In this document: one piece after another, positions 8,553 through 19,760 of the stretch
Numbering within the stretch: position 1 is the first letter of the stretch
Layout of the letters: every line of letters begins with the position of its first letter
Source: Micromonospora inaquosa
GTDB taxonomy: Bacteria; Actinomycetota; Actinomycetes; Mycobacteriales; Micromonosporaceae
Assembly: GCF_003857055.1 (NCBI RefSeq)
Contig: NZ_QGSZ01000203.1
Location: forward strand, 1-64,000
Reading direction: 5' to 3'
DNA: 64,000 nt
Made by a program: the position numbers and the translations under genes
The notes under the pieces: model-generated
The model's database searches: none
The model's input: only the letters and a program-made list of their open reading frames with translations
What the model was told of the DNA's origin: nothing

Positions 8553-8598
8553 TGTCAACATACGTTGACAACTCCACGCGTGTCAACCTCAGTTGACG
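8553..8598 (-). promoter_or_regulatory. Leaderless promoter with two overlapping TGTCAAC-N4-GTTGACA operators
   Basis: Two inverted repeats of the same form lie 28 bp apart: TGTCAACATACGTTGACA at 8553-8570 (perfect 7-bp arms) and TGTCAACCTCAGTTGACG at 8581-8598 (6-bp arms). Read on the minus strand they supply a perfect TTGACA -35 (8581-8586) and, 18 bases on, a TATGTT -10 (8557-8562), whose +1 would be the A of the HTH start codon. A dimer at either site would block polymerase, the expected layout for autorepression by the small HTH protein. Confidence 0.65.
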
Positions 8599-8643
8599 AG
8601 CCGCTGCCCGCTACGCCCTCGACTTGACAGTGTCATAGCTAAC

Positions 8644-8658
8644 CGTTATCCATTAACG
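8644..8658. promoter_or_regulatory. Inverted repeat upstream of padR gene
   Basis: CGTTA-TCCAT-TAACG, a 5-bp-arm inverted repeat in an AT-rich patch 23 bases before the PadR start codon. A TGACA-G-TGTCA dyad lies just before it. Either may be the autoregulatory PadR operator; the assignment rests on position alone. Confidence 0.4.
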
Positions 8659-8681
8659 ATCTAGACGAGGGGTGCGTTCGG

Positions 8682-9221
8682 GTGCAGGACGTGGTGCTGG
8701 CCATGCTGGCCAAGGAGCCGGCGCACGGGTACGAGCTGCGCAGCCGGCTGCGCGCCGCGCTCGGTTCGCTGGGCGAGGCGATGAACGCCGGACAGATCTA
8801 CGTGACGCTGACCCGCCTGGGCAAGGCCGGGCTGGTGACCTCGCAGCGGGCCGACGGCCTGCCGGACCGGCCCGAACGCCGGGTGTACACGTTGACCCCC
8901 GAGGGGCAGCAGCGAGTCGCCGCCTGGCTGGCCGAAGTGAACTGGCCGAAGCCGGACCTCGCCGAGTTTCATCTCAAGTTGGTGGCTGCCGTGACAGCCC
9001 GGCTGGCCGATCCGGTGGCCCTGGTCGACGCGCAGCGGCGTGAGGTGCTGCGCCGGCTGCGCGACGCCCAACGGGCCGCCTTGGACCGGTCGATGGATCC
9101 GGTTGCCGGGCTGCTGTTGGAGGGTGTCGTGCTGCGGCTGCGGGCCGACCTGGAATGGCTGGAGGCGTGTGAGCGCCTGTGGGCAGAACTTGATCCGACC
9201 AAACGGAAGGCGGGGACGTGA
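8682..9221 (+). CDS. PadR-family transcriptional regulator
   Basis: 179 residues. The N-terminal winged helix is typical PadR: DVVLAMLAKEPAHGYELRSRL, IYVTLTRLGKAGLV and the wing RRVYTLTPEGQQRV. A helical C-terminal dimerisation region follows (DAQRREVLRRLRDAQRAALD). PadR proteins usually repress an adjacent exporter and release on ligand binding. Here the stop overlaps the GTG of the ABC ATPase (GTGA), putting regulator, ATPase and permease in one operon. The GTG at 8682 is chosen because the protein begins directly at the conserved first helix. Confidence 0.85.
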   Translation: MQDVVLAMLAKEPAHGYELRSRLRAALGSLGEAMNAGQIYVTLTRLGKAGLVTSQRADGLPDRPERRVYTLTPEGQQRVAAWLAEVNWPKPDLAEFHLKLVAAVTARLADPVALVDAQRREVLRRLRDAQRAALDRSMDPVAGLLLEGVVLRLRADLEWLEACERLWAELDPTKRKAGT

Positions 9222-9946
9222 CCGGGTCGACGGTGTTGCAGGCGCGTGGGCTGAGCATGCTGTACGGCGACAAACACGCGCTGGTCCGCGCGGTCGACGA
9301 GGTCGATCTGATCGTGCCGGCCGGACAGTCGCTGGCGGTGATGGGGCCCAGCGGCTGCGGCAAATCCAGCCTGCTGTACCTGCTCGGTGGGCTGCAGCGC
9401 CCGACCGACGGGCAGGTGTGGCTGGCCGACCGTCGGATCGACACGATGAGCGAACGGGCCCTGGCCCGGCTGCGGCGCGACAACCTCGGGTTCGTCTTCC
9501 AGTCGTTCCACCTGATGGACGAGCTCACCGCGGTGGAGAATGTGGAGCTGGCCGCGCTGCTGGCCGGGCGGTCACCGGGGCGGGCCCGCAAGCGGGCGAT
9601 GTACCTGCTGGACCGGGTGGGGCTTGCCGACCGCGCCAGGCACCTGCCCTCGGCGCTGTCCGGTGGGCAGCGCCAGCGGGTCGCCATCGCCCGCGCGTTG
9701 AGCAACGAGCCCCTCGTCGTGCTGGCTGACGAACCCACCGGCAACCTGGACAGCGCCGCCACCCTGGACGTGCTGCGGCTGTTCGAGGAACTGCGCACCG
9801 CAGGACAGACCCTCGTGGTGGTTACCCATGACCCCCGCATCGCCGCGGTCGCCGACCGGGTGATCGCCATGCGTGACGGCGCGTTCGTCGACGACAACCG
9901 ACTTGCCAGCACCGTCGCCGGCACCCTCTACGACGGGTGGCGCTGA
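9218..9946 (+). CDS. ABC transporter ATP-binding protein (MacB/LolD type)
   Basis: 242 residues. Walker A GPSGCGKSS, Q-loop FVFQSFHLMDEL, signature LSGGQRQRVA, Walker B VVLADEPTGNLD and the switch His in VVTHDPR are all intact. It belongs to the FtsX-partner group that drives macrolide or antimicrobial-peptide export or lipoprotein release rather than import. It sits between the PadR regulator (4-base overlap) and the FtsX permease, whose ATG follows its TGA directly. A drug- or stress-inducible efflux function is inferred from the PadR context. Confidence 0.9.
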   Translation: MTGSTVLQARGLSMLYGDKHALVRAVDEVDLIVPAGQSLAVMGPSGCGKSSLLYLLGGLQRPTDGQVWLADRRIDTMSERALARLRRDNLGFVFQSFHLMDELTAVENVELAALLAGRSPGRARKRAMYLLDRVGLADRARHLPSALSGGQRQRVAIARALSNEPLVVLADEPTGNLDSAATLDVLRLFEELRTAGQTLVVVTHDPRIAAVADRVIAMRDGAFVDDNRLASTVAGTLYDGWR

Positions 9947-11710
9947 ATGGCCGGCCGCCTCCTGCTCGTCTGCCGGCTGCTGATGCGGGACCTGCGCCGC
10001 CGCCGAACCGAAACCATCCTGCTCCTGACCGCGATCACCGCCGCCACCGCCACACTGACCATCGGTCTCACCCTCAACGAAATCGCCGACCGGCCGTACC
10101 AGCAGACCCGGACCGCCACCGCCGGCCCGGATGTGATCGTGACACCCCAGGCCACCGGCCAGGGCGCCTTGGACGAGCTCGCATCGCTGACCACCGGGGC
10201 GGGCGTCACCGATCACAGCGGCCCCTTTCCGATCGCCTACCTGACGATGACGGCCGGTGGCAAGTCCGCGCACACCGTCGTAGCGGGCCGGGACACCACG
10301 CCCGCATCGATCGACCGGCCCGCCGTGACCGACGGCACCTGGGTACGCCCCGGCGGCGTGGTCGTCGAGCGCGCCTTCGCCGACGCCCTCGGCATCAGCA
10401 TCGGCGACACGGTCACCATCAGTGCCCATCGGCTGCGCGTGATCGGAACCGCGGTCACCGCCGCGAGAGCGACGTACCCCTACGCCGGGTGGCACTACCC
10501 CGGGAGCGTCCTGGTCGAGCGCGGCGGCCTGGTCTGGGTCGACCAGAGCGACATCGCCACGCTCGCGGGCAACCAGCCCCTGTCGTACACCCTCAACCTC
10601 AAACTCGCCGACCCGGCGGCCAGCAGCACGTACCCCATCGGCGACCAACTCACCACCTGGCAGGCGATCAGCTACCTCAACGGTCGGCTGTACAGCGACG
10701 CGCGGATCGCCCTGCTCGTCGGTAGCTGGCTACTCAACGGCCTTGCGCTGGCCGGCGTCGCCGGCATCGTCGCGGGCCGGATCATCGGCCAGCGTCGCCG
10801 GGTGGGCCTGCTCAAAGCCGTCGGCGCCGGACCGGCCATGATCGCCGCCATCCACCTCGCCGAGTACCTCGCGATCGGGCTTGCCGCCGCCGCCACGGGC
10901 CTGGTCACGGGCTGGCTCGCCGCACCCGCGCTGATCCGCCCCAGCGCCGGACTCATCGGCTCCGTCAACGCCCAGCCACCTGCGCTGCGCATGGTGGTCG
11001 CCGTCACGGTCCTCGCCCTCGCGATCGCTGTGGCGGCGACTCTGGTGCCGGTGTTGCGCGCCGCCGCCACCAGTACCGTTCACGCGCTGGCCGACGCCGC
11101 AACGCCACCGCGGCGCCGGTGGTGGCGCATCTGGCTGTCGCGGCGGCTGCCCACCCCCCTGCTGATCGGGATGCGTATCAACGCGCGGCGACCGCGCCGC
11201 GCCCGGCTGGTCACCGTGAACACCCTGATCACCACGACCACGCTCGTCGGCATTCTCATGGTCAACACCCAGGCGGTGCACTTCGACCTCGGCTACACCG
11301 AACTCGCCAATCCCCGGGTGGAACGGGGCGAGCAGGCCACGCTCGTGCTCACCGTCGTGCTGTGCGTTCTCGCGCTCATCAACGCCGTCGTGAGCGCCTG
11401 GACCGCGGTCCTCGACGCCCGGCAGCCACTGGCTGTCGCGCGGACGCTCGGTGCGACGCCCGCGCAGGCCGGCCTGGGCCTGGCGGTGGCGCAACTGCTT
11501 CCAGCCATACCCGGCGTCGCCGTGGGGATCCCGGCCGGCGTCGGGCTTGTTACGTTCGTCAGCACCGGCGAGGTCCAGTACCCACCCGATTCCTCGCTGT
11601 TCGCCACCGCGCTCGGAGTCCTGCTCGCCATCGCCGCGCTCACCGCCATCCCCGCGATGGTTGCCACCCGGCGTCCGGTCGTGGACATACTCAGGTCCGC
11701 ACCGACCTGA
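9947..11710 (+). CDS. FtsX-family ABC transporter permease
   Basis: 587 residues, immediately adjacent to the stop of its ATPase. The N-terminal segment (ETILLLTAITAATATLTIGLTL) is followed by a ~200-residue extracytoplasmic domain (PYQQTRTATAGPDV... to ...TYPIGDQLTTW). Then comes a three-span FtsX core with GRIIGQRRRVGLLKAVGAGP, a second half-repeat, and a last core with AVARTLGATPAQAGLGLAVAQLL. This is a duplicated FtsX architecture. Probable mechanotransmitting or efflux permease working with the ATPase at 9218. Substrate unknown. Confidence 0.87.
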   Translation: MAGRLLLVCRLLMRDLRRRRTETILLLTAITAATATLTIGLTLNEIADRPYQQTRTATAGPDVIVTPQATGQGALDELASLTTGAGVTDHSGPFPIAYLTMTAGGKSAHTVVAGRDTTPASIDRPAVTDGTWVRPGGVVVERAFADALGISIGDTVTISAHRLRVIGTAVTAARATYPYAGWHYPGSVLVERGGLVWVDQSDIATLAGNQPLSYTLNLKLADPAASSTYPIGDQLTTWQAISYLNGRLYSDARIALLVGSWLLNGLALAGVAGIVAGRIIGQRRRVGLLKAVGAGPAMIAAIHLAEYLAIGLAAAATGLVTGWLAAPALIRPSAGLIGSVNAQPPALRMVVAVTVLALAIAVAATLVPVLRAAATSTVHALADAATPPRRRWWRIWLSRRLPTPLLIGMRINARRPRRARLVTVNTLITTTTLVGILMVNTQAVHFDLGYTELANPRVERGEQATLVLTVVLCVLALINAVVSAWTAVLDARQPLAVARTLGATPAQAGLGLAVAQLLPAIPGVAVGIPAGVGLVTFVSTGEVQYPPDSSLFATALGVLLAIAALTAIPAMVATRRPVVDILRSAPT

Positions 11711-11812
11711 CCGCCGAGCCATCCGATCCCGCCCGCCGCCGCGTCCATCCGACTACCCTCGGTCAGGGACAGCTTGGTCGTGCCGGGCGCGACGCCCGGG
11801 AGGTGATATCGG

Positions 11813-12673
11813 ATGGCCGCACCCGCCGACGCAGCGGTGCTGGTCGGCCTCGGGTCGGATCTCGACCTCCCGGTCGTCGAACAGGCCGCGCAGGAGGCCG
11901 CCGGACACGGCCGCCCACTGCACCTGCTGTACACCTTCGACTGGCACGCGGCCTTCGCCGCGGACACCGTCGCCGCACCCCGCGACCAGGCCGAAGAACT
12001 GATCACCCGCGCCGCCCAACTGGCCCACCAGACCGAGCCGGGGCTGACCGTACGCGGCGAGATCGTCGAGAGCGCCATACTGCCCACCCTCATCCGCCGC
12101 TCGGAAGTCAGCTTCCTCCTTGCGGTCGGCGACAGCGGCATGGCGGGCAGCGGTCAGTGCGTTCCGGCCGAGACGACCGCCGTACAGCTGGCCGCACGCG
12201 CCGGCTGCCCCCTGTTGGTGGTCCGGCGTGAGCCGCCGCCGCAGGGCCCGGTGCTGGTGGGCGTGGACGGCTCCCCCAGCTCGCACCTCGCCCTGCAGTG
12301 GGCCGTGGAGTGCGCGGCCCGCCGGGACGCCCGACTGCTGGCGCTGCGGGTGGTCGAGTACGACGAGGACACCGACGCGGTCGCCGAGCAGCTCGGCGAA
12401 GCGGTGGCCCGGCACACCGACCGGCACAGCGCGGTGCCGACCGAGTGCCGGGTGGTACGCGGTGACCCCGCCAAGGTGCTGATCGACACGTCCCGCAACG
12501 CGCAGGTGGCGCTGGTCGCCGCCCGCGGCGACGAACCGGGCCGGGCCATGCTGGGCGCGGTGGCCCAGTCCCTGCTGTACCACTCACCGGCCCCGGTTGT
12601 CGTCGTCCGTGGCCTGGCCGAGGCGCCACTGACCGGGCCTGGTGCCCACCCGACGCGGGACCAACGGCCCTGA
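11813..12673 (+). CDS. Universal stress protein, tandem and degenerate
   Basis: 286 residues in two USP domains. Domain 1 (AAVLVGLGSDLDLPV) and domain 2 (GPVLVGVDGSPSSHLALQWA) keep the fold, but the ATP-binding signature G-2x-G-9x-G-S/T is eroded in both: domain 1 has AVGDSGMAGSGQ and domain 2 ARGDEPGRAMLGAVAQ. It may not bind ATP, unlike the USP at 15146. The ATG at 11813 has a good GGGAGGTGAT site. It begins the dormancy-type cluster, and a DosR-type box in its last codons serves the phosphoketolase gene downstream. A weak box-like sequence (GGGAC, 11766) lies upstream. Confidence 0.82.
   Translation: MAAPADAAVLVGLGSDLDLPVVEQAAQEAAGHGRPLHLLYTFDWHAAFAADTVAAPRDQAEELITRAAQLAHQTEPGLTVRGEIVESAILPTLIRRSEVSFLLAVGDSGMAGSGQCVPAETTAVQLAARAGCPLLVVRREPPPQGPVLVGVDGSPSSHLALQWAVECAARRDARLLALRVVEYDEDTDAVAEQLGEAVARHTDRHSAVPTECRVVRGDPAKVLIDTSRNAQVALVAARGDEPGRAMLGAVAQSLLYHSPAPVVVVRGLAEAPLTGPGAHPTRDQRP
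12657..12670. promoter_or_regulatory. DosR/DevR-type box upstream of phosphoketolase
   Basis: GGGACCAACGGCCC, ending 67 bases before the phosphoketolase start and overlapping the last codons of the USP gene. It matches the GGGAC half of the mycobacterial DosR box and has GGCCC where that box has GTCCC. The same GGGAC-N4-GGCCC form recurs three more times in this cluster. Confidence 0.6.
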
Positions 12674-12737
12674 CCCGGGGCGTCCACAGCGACCAGGCTG
12701 AACCCCGGACGCCCCACACCTACCCGCGAGAGGCAGC

Positions 12738-15134
12738 ATGATGGACACCGCTCTCGACGTGCACCGCGCCCTCACCGACGACGAGCTGCGCCGGCTGGAC
12801 GCCTACTGGCGCGCCGCGAACTACCTCACCGTCGGGCAGATCTACCTGCTGGACAATCCGCTGCTGCGGGCGCCGCTGACCCCCGACGACATCAAACCTC
12901 GCCTGCTCGGGCACTGGGGCACCAGCCCCGGCCTCAACCTGATCTACGCCCACCTCAACCGGGTGATCGTGGCGCGCGACCTCGACGCCATGCTGGTCAC
13001 CGGCCCCGGCCACGGCGGCCCGGCCATCGTGGCCAACACCTGGCTGGAGGGCACCTGGTCGGAGCGCTACCACGACGTGGCACGCGACGAGGCCGGGATG
13101 TCCCGACTCTTCCGCCAGTTCTCCTTTCCCGGCGGCATCCCCAGTCACGTGGCGGCGGACGTGCCGGGTTCGATCCACGAGGGCGGCGAGCTGGGGTACG
13201 CGTTGAGCCACGCCTACGGTGCCGCGTTCGACCACCCGGACCTGCTGGTGGCCTGCATGATCGGCGACGGCGAGGCGGAGACCGGTCCGCTGGCCGGCAG
13301 TTGGCTCTCCGACGTGTTCCTCAACCCGGCGCGCGACGGCGCGGTGCTGCCCATCCTGCACCTCAACGGCTACAAGATCGCCAACCCGACCGTGCTGTCC
13401 CGGATCCCCGAGGCCGACCTGCTCGACCTCATGCGCGGATCGGGCTACCAGCCGTACGTGGTGGCCGGCGACGAGCCCGCCCAGGTGCACCGGACCCTCG
13501 CCGCGACTCTGGACCGCGTGCTGGACGAGATCGCCGAGATCCAACGACGGGCCCGCTCCGGCGGTGTGGTCGAACGCCCCCGCTGGCCGATGATCATTCT
13601 GCGGACGCCGAAGGGCTGGACCGGCCCGCGTGAGGTCGACGACGTCCAGGTCGAAGGCACCTACCGCGCCCACCAGGTGCCGCTGTCGGCCGTCCGCGAC
13701 AACCCGGCGCACCGGGCCGAACTCGAACACTGGTTGCGCAGCTACCGGCCGGAGGAGCTGTTCGACGCGACCGGCGCGCCGGTGGAGGAACTACTGACGC
13801 TGCCGCCGCGCGGTGACCGTCGGATGAGCGCCAACCCGGTCACCAACGGCGGCGTGGTGCTGCGCGACCTGACCCTGCCGGACTTCCGCGACTACGGCCT
13901 TGAGGTTCCCGAACCGGGTACGCCGATCGCCGGCGCGACCGGGGTGCTCGGCCCGTGGATCCGCGACGTCATCAGCGCCAACCCGGAAACGTTCCGGCTG
14001 TTCGGCCCGGACGAGGTCGCCTCCAACCGGCTGGGCGCCGCGTTCGAGGTGACCGACCGGGTCTGGGTGGCCGCCACTGTGCCCGGCGACGACCACCTCT
14101 CCCCCGACGGGCGGGTCATGGAGGTGCTCTCCGAGCACCTGTGCCAGGGCTGGCTGGAGGGCTACCTGCTGACCGGCCGGCACGGCGTGTTCACCAGCTA
14201 CGAGGCGTTCATCCACATCGTCGACTCGATGCTCAACCAGCACGCCAAGTGGCTGAAGGTGACCCGGGCCATCCCCTGGCGTCAGCCGATCGCCTCACTG
14301 AACTACCTGCTGTCCAGCCACGTCTGGCGGCAGGACCACAACGGCTTCTCCCACCAGGACCCGGGCTTCATCGACCACGTCGTCAACAAGAAGGCCGAAG
14401 TGGTGCGGGTCTATCTCCCGCCGGACGCGAACACGCTGCTCGCCACGATGGACCACTGCCTGCGCAGCCGGCACTACATCAACGTGGTGGTGGCCGGTAA
14501 GCAGGCGGCGCCGAACTGGCTGACGATGACCGAGGCGATCCAGCACACCCGGCGGGGCCTGGGCATCTGGGAATGGGCCAGCAACGACAGCGGCACCGAG
14601 CCGGACGTGGTGCTCGCCTGCTGCGGCGACGTGCCCACCCTGGAGACGTTGGCCGCCGCGGAGCTGCTGCGCCAGAACCTCCCGGACTTGAAGGTGCGCC
14701 TGGTCAACGTGGTCGACCTGATGCGACTCCAGCCGGACACCGAGCACCCGCACGGCCTGACCGACAGAGAGTTCGACACCATCTTCACCGAGGACCGGCC
14801 GATCGTCTTCGCGTACCACGGTTATCCGTGGCTGATCCACCGACTCACCTACCGCCGCACCAACCACGAGAACCTGCACGTGCGCGGTTACAAGGAGGAG
14901 GGCACCACCACCACCCCGTTCGACATGGTGATGCTCAACGACCTGGACCGCTTCCACCTGGTCATCGACGTCATCGACCGGGTGCCCGGGCTGGCCGCCA
15001 GCGCCGCGCACCTGCGCCAACGGATGGTCGACGCCCGGCAGGCGGCCCGCGACTACACCCGCCAGTACGGCGAGGACGACCCCGAGGTCGCCGAATGGCG
15101 CTGGATCCGCGAAACCGACCCCACCACCCCCTGA
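12738..15134 (+). CDS. xfp: Phosphoketolase (xylulose-5-P/fructose-6-P)
   Basis: 798 residues, normal family length. TPP-dependent enzyme that phosphorolytically splits xylulose-5-phosphate (and often fructose-6-phosphate) into acetyl phosphate plus a C3 or C4 sugar phosphate. Seen: [25 protein letters not shown], the TPP motif [26 protein letters not shown], and late [11 protein letters not shown] and [11 protein letters not shown]. The ATG at 12738 follows GAGAGG. A USP gene begins 11 bases downstream. With a DosR-type box in front, it is a candidate hypoxic route to acetyl phosphate and ATP without the full pentose cycle. Confidence 0.95.
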   Translation: MMDTALDVHRALTDDELRRLDAYWRAANYLTVGQIYLLDNPLLRAPLTPDDIKPRLLGHWGTSPGLNLIYAHLNRVIVARDLDAMLVTGPGHGGPAIVANTWLEGTWSERYHDVARDEAGMSRLFRQFSFPGGIPSHVAADVPGSIHEGGELGYALSHAYGAAFDHPDLLVACMIGDGEAETGPLAGSWLSDVFLNPARDGAVLPILHLNGYKIANPTVLSRIPEADLLDLMRGSGYQPYVVAGDEPAQVHRTLAATLDRVLDEIAEIQRRARSGGVVERPRWPMIILRTPKGWTGPREVDDVQVEGTYRAHQVPLSAVRDNPAHRAELEHWLRSYRPEELFDATGAPVEELLTLPPRGDRRMSANPVTNGGVVLRDLTLPDFRDYGLEVPEPGTPIAGATGVLGPWIRDVISANPETFRLFGPDEVASNRLGAAFEVTDRVWVAATVPGDDHLSPDGRVMEVLSEHLCQGWLEGYLLTGRHGVFTSYEAFIHIVDSMLNQHAKWLKVTRAIPWRQPIASLNYLLSSHVWRQDHNGFSHQDPGFIDHVVNKKAEVVRVYLPPDANTLLATMDHCLRSRHYINVVVAGKQAAPNWLTMTEAIQHTRRGLGIWEWASNDSGTEPDVVLACCGDVPTLETLAAAELLRQNLPDLKVRLVNVVDLMRLQPDTEHPHGLTDREFDTIFTEDRPIVFAYHGYPWLIHRLTYRRTNHENLHVRGYKEEGTTTTPFDMVMLNDLDRFHLVIDVIDRVPGLAASAAHLRQRMVDARQAARDYTRQYGEDDPEVAEWRWIRETDPTTP

Positions 15135-15145
15135 AGGAGAACGAC

Positions 15146-16003
15146 GTGCGCGACGCGGAGATCCTGGTCGGCTACGACGGCTCGACCGACGCCTCGGTGG
15201 CCCTGAACTGGGCCGTGGAGGAGGCGCGGCGCAGCGGCCAGCCGGTGCGGCTGGCGTACGTCTTCGAATGGCTGACCGTGGCCAGCTGGGTCGGCCCCGG
15301 GGTGGCGCCCGGCGTGTGGCCCGACGACACCGCCCGCCGGCAGGTCGACCAGTTGGTCCGCAAGGCCACGGCCGACGCCGCGGCGGCCAACCCGGGGCTG
15401 CAGATCACCGGCGAGGTGTACGACGGGCCGCCCGCGCTGGTGTTGCAGGAACGCTCGGCCGAGGCCGGATTGTTGGTGCTCGGCAGCCGAGGCCACGGCG
15501 GATTCGGTGGCCTGCTGGCCGGGTCGACGGCGGTGTCGGTCGCCGCGCACGCCCACTGCCCGGTCGTGGTGGTTCGGGACGGGGCCGGCAGCGCCGCTAC
15601 CGACACGTCGAGCCGCCCGGTGGCGATCGGGTTGGACGGTTCGGAACCCTCGTTGGTGGCGCTCGGCTTCGCGGCCGAACGGGCGGCGCAGCGCCAGGTG
15701 CCGCTGCGCGTCCTGCACGCCTGGACACCGGGCCCCGGCGGGGCGGCCGGGGTGCCCGACGAGCGGGCCGCCGTGGAGCAGGCGCTGGACCCGTGGCGAC
15801 GGACGTTCCCCGAGCTGGCGGTGACCGTCGACCTGGTGTCGACCAGCCCGGCGGCGATGCTGATCGAGGCGAGTCGGGACGCGCGGCTGGTGGTGGTCGG
15901 CAGTCGGGGGCGGGGCGGGCTGGCCGGCATGTTGCTCGGCTCGGTCAGCCAACAGCTCATCCAACACGCCCACTGCCCTGTCGCTGTCGTCCGCGAACGC
16001 TGA
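15146..16003 (+). CDS. Universal stress protein (tandem USP domains, ATP motif intact)
   Basis: About 285 residues, two USP domains. Domain 1: ILVGYDGSTDASVALNWAVEEA to SRGHGGFGGLLAGSTAVSVAAHAHCPVVVV. Domain 2: VAIGLDGSEPSLVAL to SRGRGGLAGMLLGSVSQQLIQHAHCPVAVV. Both keep the G-2x-G-9x-G-S/T nucleotide-binding signature, as in the ATP-binding mycobacterial USPs of the DosR regulon. The GTG at 15146 has AAGGAGA seven bases before it and lies 11 bases after the phosphoketolase stop, so the two are an operon under the box at 12657. Confidence 0.9.
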   Translation: MRDAEILVGYDGSTDASVALNWAVEEARRSGQPVRLAYVFEWLTVASWVGPGVAPGVWPDDTARRQVDQLVRKATADAAAANPGLQITGEVYDGPPALVLQERSAEAGLLVLGSRGHGGFGGLLAGSTAVSVAAHAHCPVVVVRDGAGSAATDTSSRPVAIGLDGSEPSLVALGFAAERAAQRQVPLRVLHAWTPGPGGAAGVPDERAAVEQALDPWRRTFPELAVTVDLVSTSPAAMLIEASRDARLVVVGSRGRGGLAGMLLGSVSQQLIQHAHCPVAVVRER

Positions 16004-16033
16004 CCACAGCGGGCGCAACGGCCCGGCGAGGTC

Positions 16034-16047
16034 GGGACCTGTGGCCC
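16034..16047. promoter_or_regulatory. DosR/DevR-type box upstream of Acg-like nitroreductase
   Basis: GGGACCTGTGGCCC, 94 bases before the ATG at 16142. A second imperfect copy, GGGCGCAACGGCCC at 16011-16024, lies 23 bp upstream, about two helical turns, and DosR boxes are often paired this way. Confidence 0.6.
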
Positions 16048-16141
16048 TGCGGTGAGATCACCGACTGTCGGAGGATGAGGTGGCAACCCCGGCACGGCGA
16101 CGCCGTACGACCCGATGAGCAGAGACGGAAAGGTCGTGACC

Positions 16142-18897
<2,756 letters not shown>

Positions 18898-18925
18898 CCT
18901 GCGCGACTGGCCTGCGCGACTCGGG

Positions 18926-19564
18926 TCAGGGAGTCTTGCCGAGCAGCCGGGTGGCCAGGACGGCGGCCTGCGTGCGGCGCTCCAGGCCCAACTTGGCCAG
19001 CACGCTGGAGACGTAGTTCTTCACCGTCTTCTCCGCCAGGAACATCCGCCCGGCGATCTCCCGATTGGTCAGCCCCTCCGCCACGTACTCCAGGATCCGC
19101 CGCTCCTGCTCGGTGAGCGACTTCAGCTCGCGTGGCTGCTCGACGCCGTTGCGGATGCGCTCCAACACCCGGGTGGTGATCGCCGGGTCGAGCAGCGACT
19201 GCCCGGCCGCGACCCGGCGCACCGCGTCAACCAGGTCCGTGCCCCGGATCTGTTTGAGCACGTACCCGGCGGCACCGGCCATGATCGCCGCGAACAGCGC
19301 CTCGTCGTCCTCATAGGAGGTCAGGATCAGCCCCTTGATGGACGAGTCGACGGCGCGGACGTCCCGGCACACGTCGATGCCGTTGCCGTCGGGCAGTCGC
19401 GCGTCGAGGATCGCCACGTCGGGCCGCAACGCCGGGATGCGACGGGCCGCCTCCTGCGCCGAGCCGGACTCGCCGACCACCTCGATGTCGCCGCTGCTCT
19501 GCAACAGGTCGGCCAGGCCACGGCGGACGACCTCGTGGTCGTCGAGGAGGAACACACGGATCAT
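18926..19564 (-). CDS. devR: DevR/DosR-like response regulator
   Basis: 212 residues. Receiver: FLLDDHEVVRRGLADLL, phospho-acceptor Asp54 in ILDARLPDGNG, LTSYEDDEALFAAIMAGAAGYVLK. LuxR/NarL HTH: LTEQERRILEYVAEGLTNREIAGRMFLAEKTVKNYVS, then KLGLERRTQAAV. The match to mycobacterial DosR in both domains is close, including the same Asp number and the AEKTVKNYVS recognition helix. It ends 28 bases from the end of devS, which is convergent. A DosR-type box 36 bases upstream of its start suggests autoregulation. Confidence 0.93.
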   Translation of the reverse strand: MIRVFLLDDHEVVRRGLADLLQSSGDIEVVGESGSAQEAARRIPALRPDVAILDARLPDGNGIDVCRDVRAVDSSIKGLILTSYEDDEALFAAIMAGAAGYVLKQIRGTDLVDAVRRVAAGQSLLDPAITTRVLERIRNGVEQPRELKSLTEQERRILEYVAEGLTNREIAGRMFLAEKTVKNYVSSVLAKLGLERRTQAAVLATRLLGKTP

Positions 19565-19600
19565 CCCTCGTTTCTACCCGCTGCCCGTGGCCCACCACAC

Positions 19601-19669
19601 GGGCCGAAGGTCCCGACCCGGCGCAGCGCGAGCGGGCGCTCCGACCCGACTGGTCGGGACGTCCGGCCC
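19601..19669. promoter_or_regulatory. Two DosR/DevR-type boxes between devR and the second nitroreductase
   Basis: GGGCCGAAGGTCCC at 19601-19614 (complement GGGACCTTCGGCCC) faces devR. GGGACGTCCGGCCC at 19656-19669 lies 91 bases before the nitroreductase ATG at 19761. Both match GGGAC-N4-GGCCC and share flanking GTC on the GGGAC side with the box at 16034. The 196-base divergent gap thus has one box per promoter. Confidence 0.62.
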
Positions 19670-19760
19670 TGCTCGGCGGCGACCGGACGATGGACCGTGG
19701 AGGTACGCCGACCACCGCGGCACCACCCGCCGCCGGCCGCACCGGGAGAGGGGCACCGCC

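Noticed and set aside
11766-11779. Possible DosR box before the USP gene at 11813
   Set aside because: Only the GGGAC half matches; the second half does not fit GGCCC or GTCCC.
16011-16024. GGGCGCAACGGCCC as a separate functional DosR box
   Set aside because: Its left half departs from GGGAC, so it is kept only as a possible weak partner of the box at 16034.
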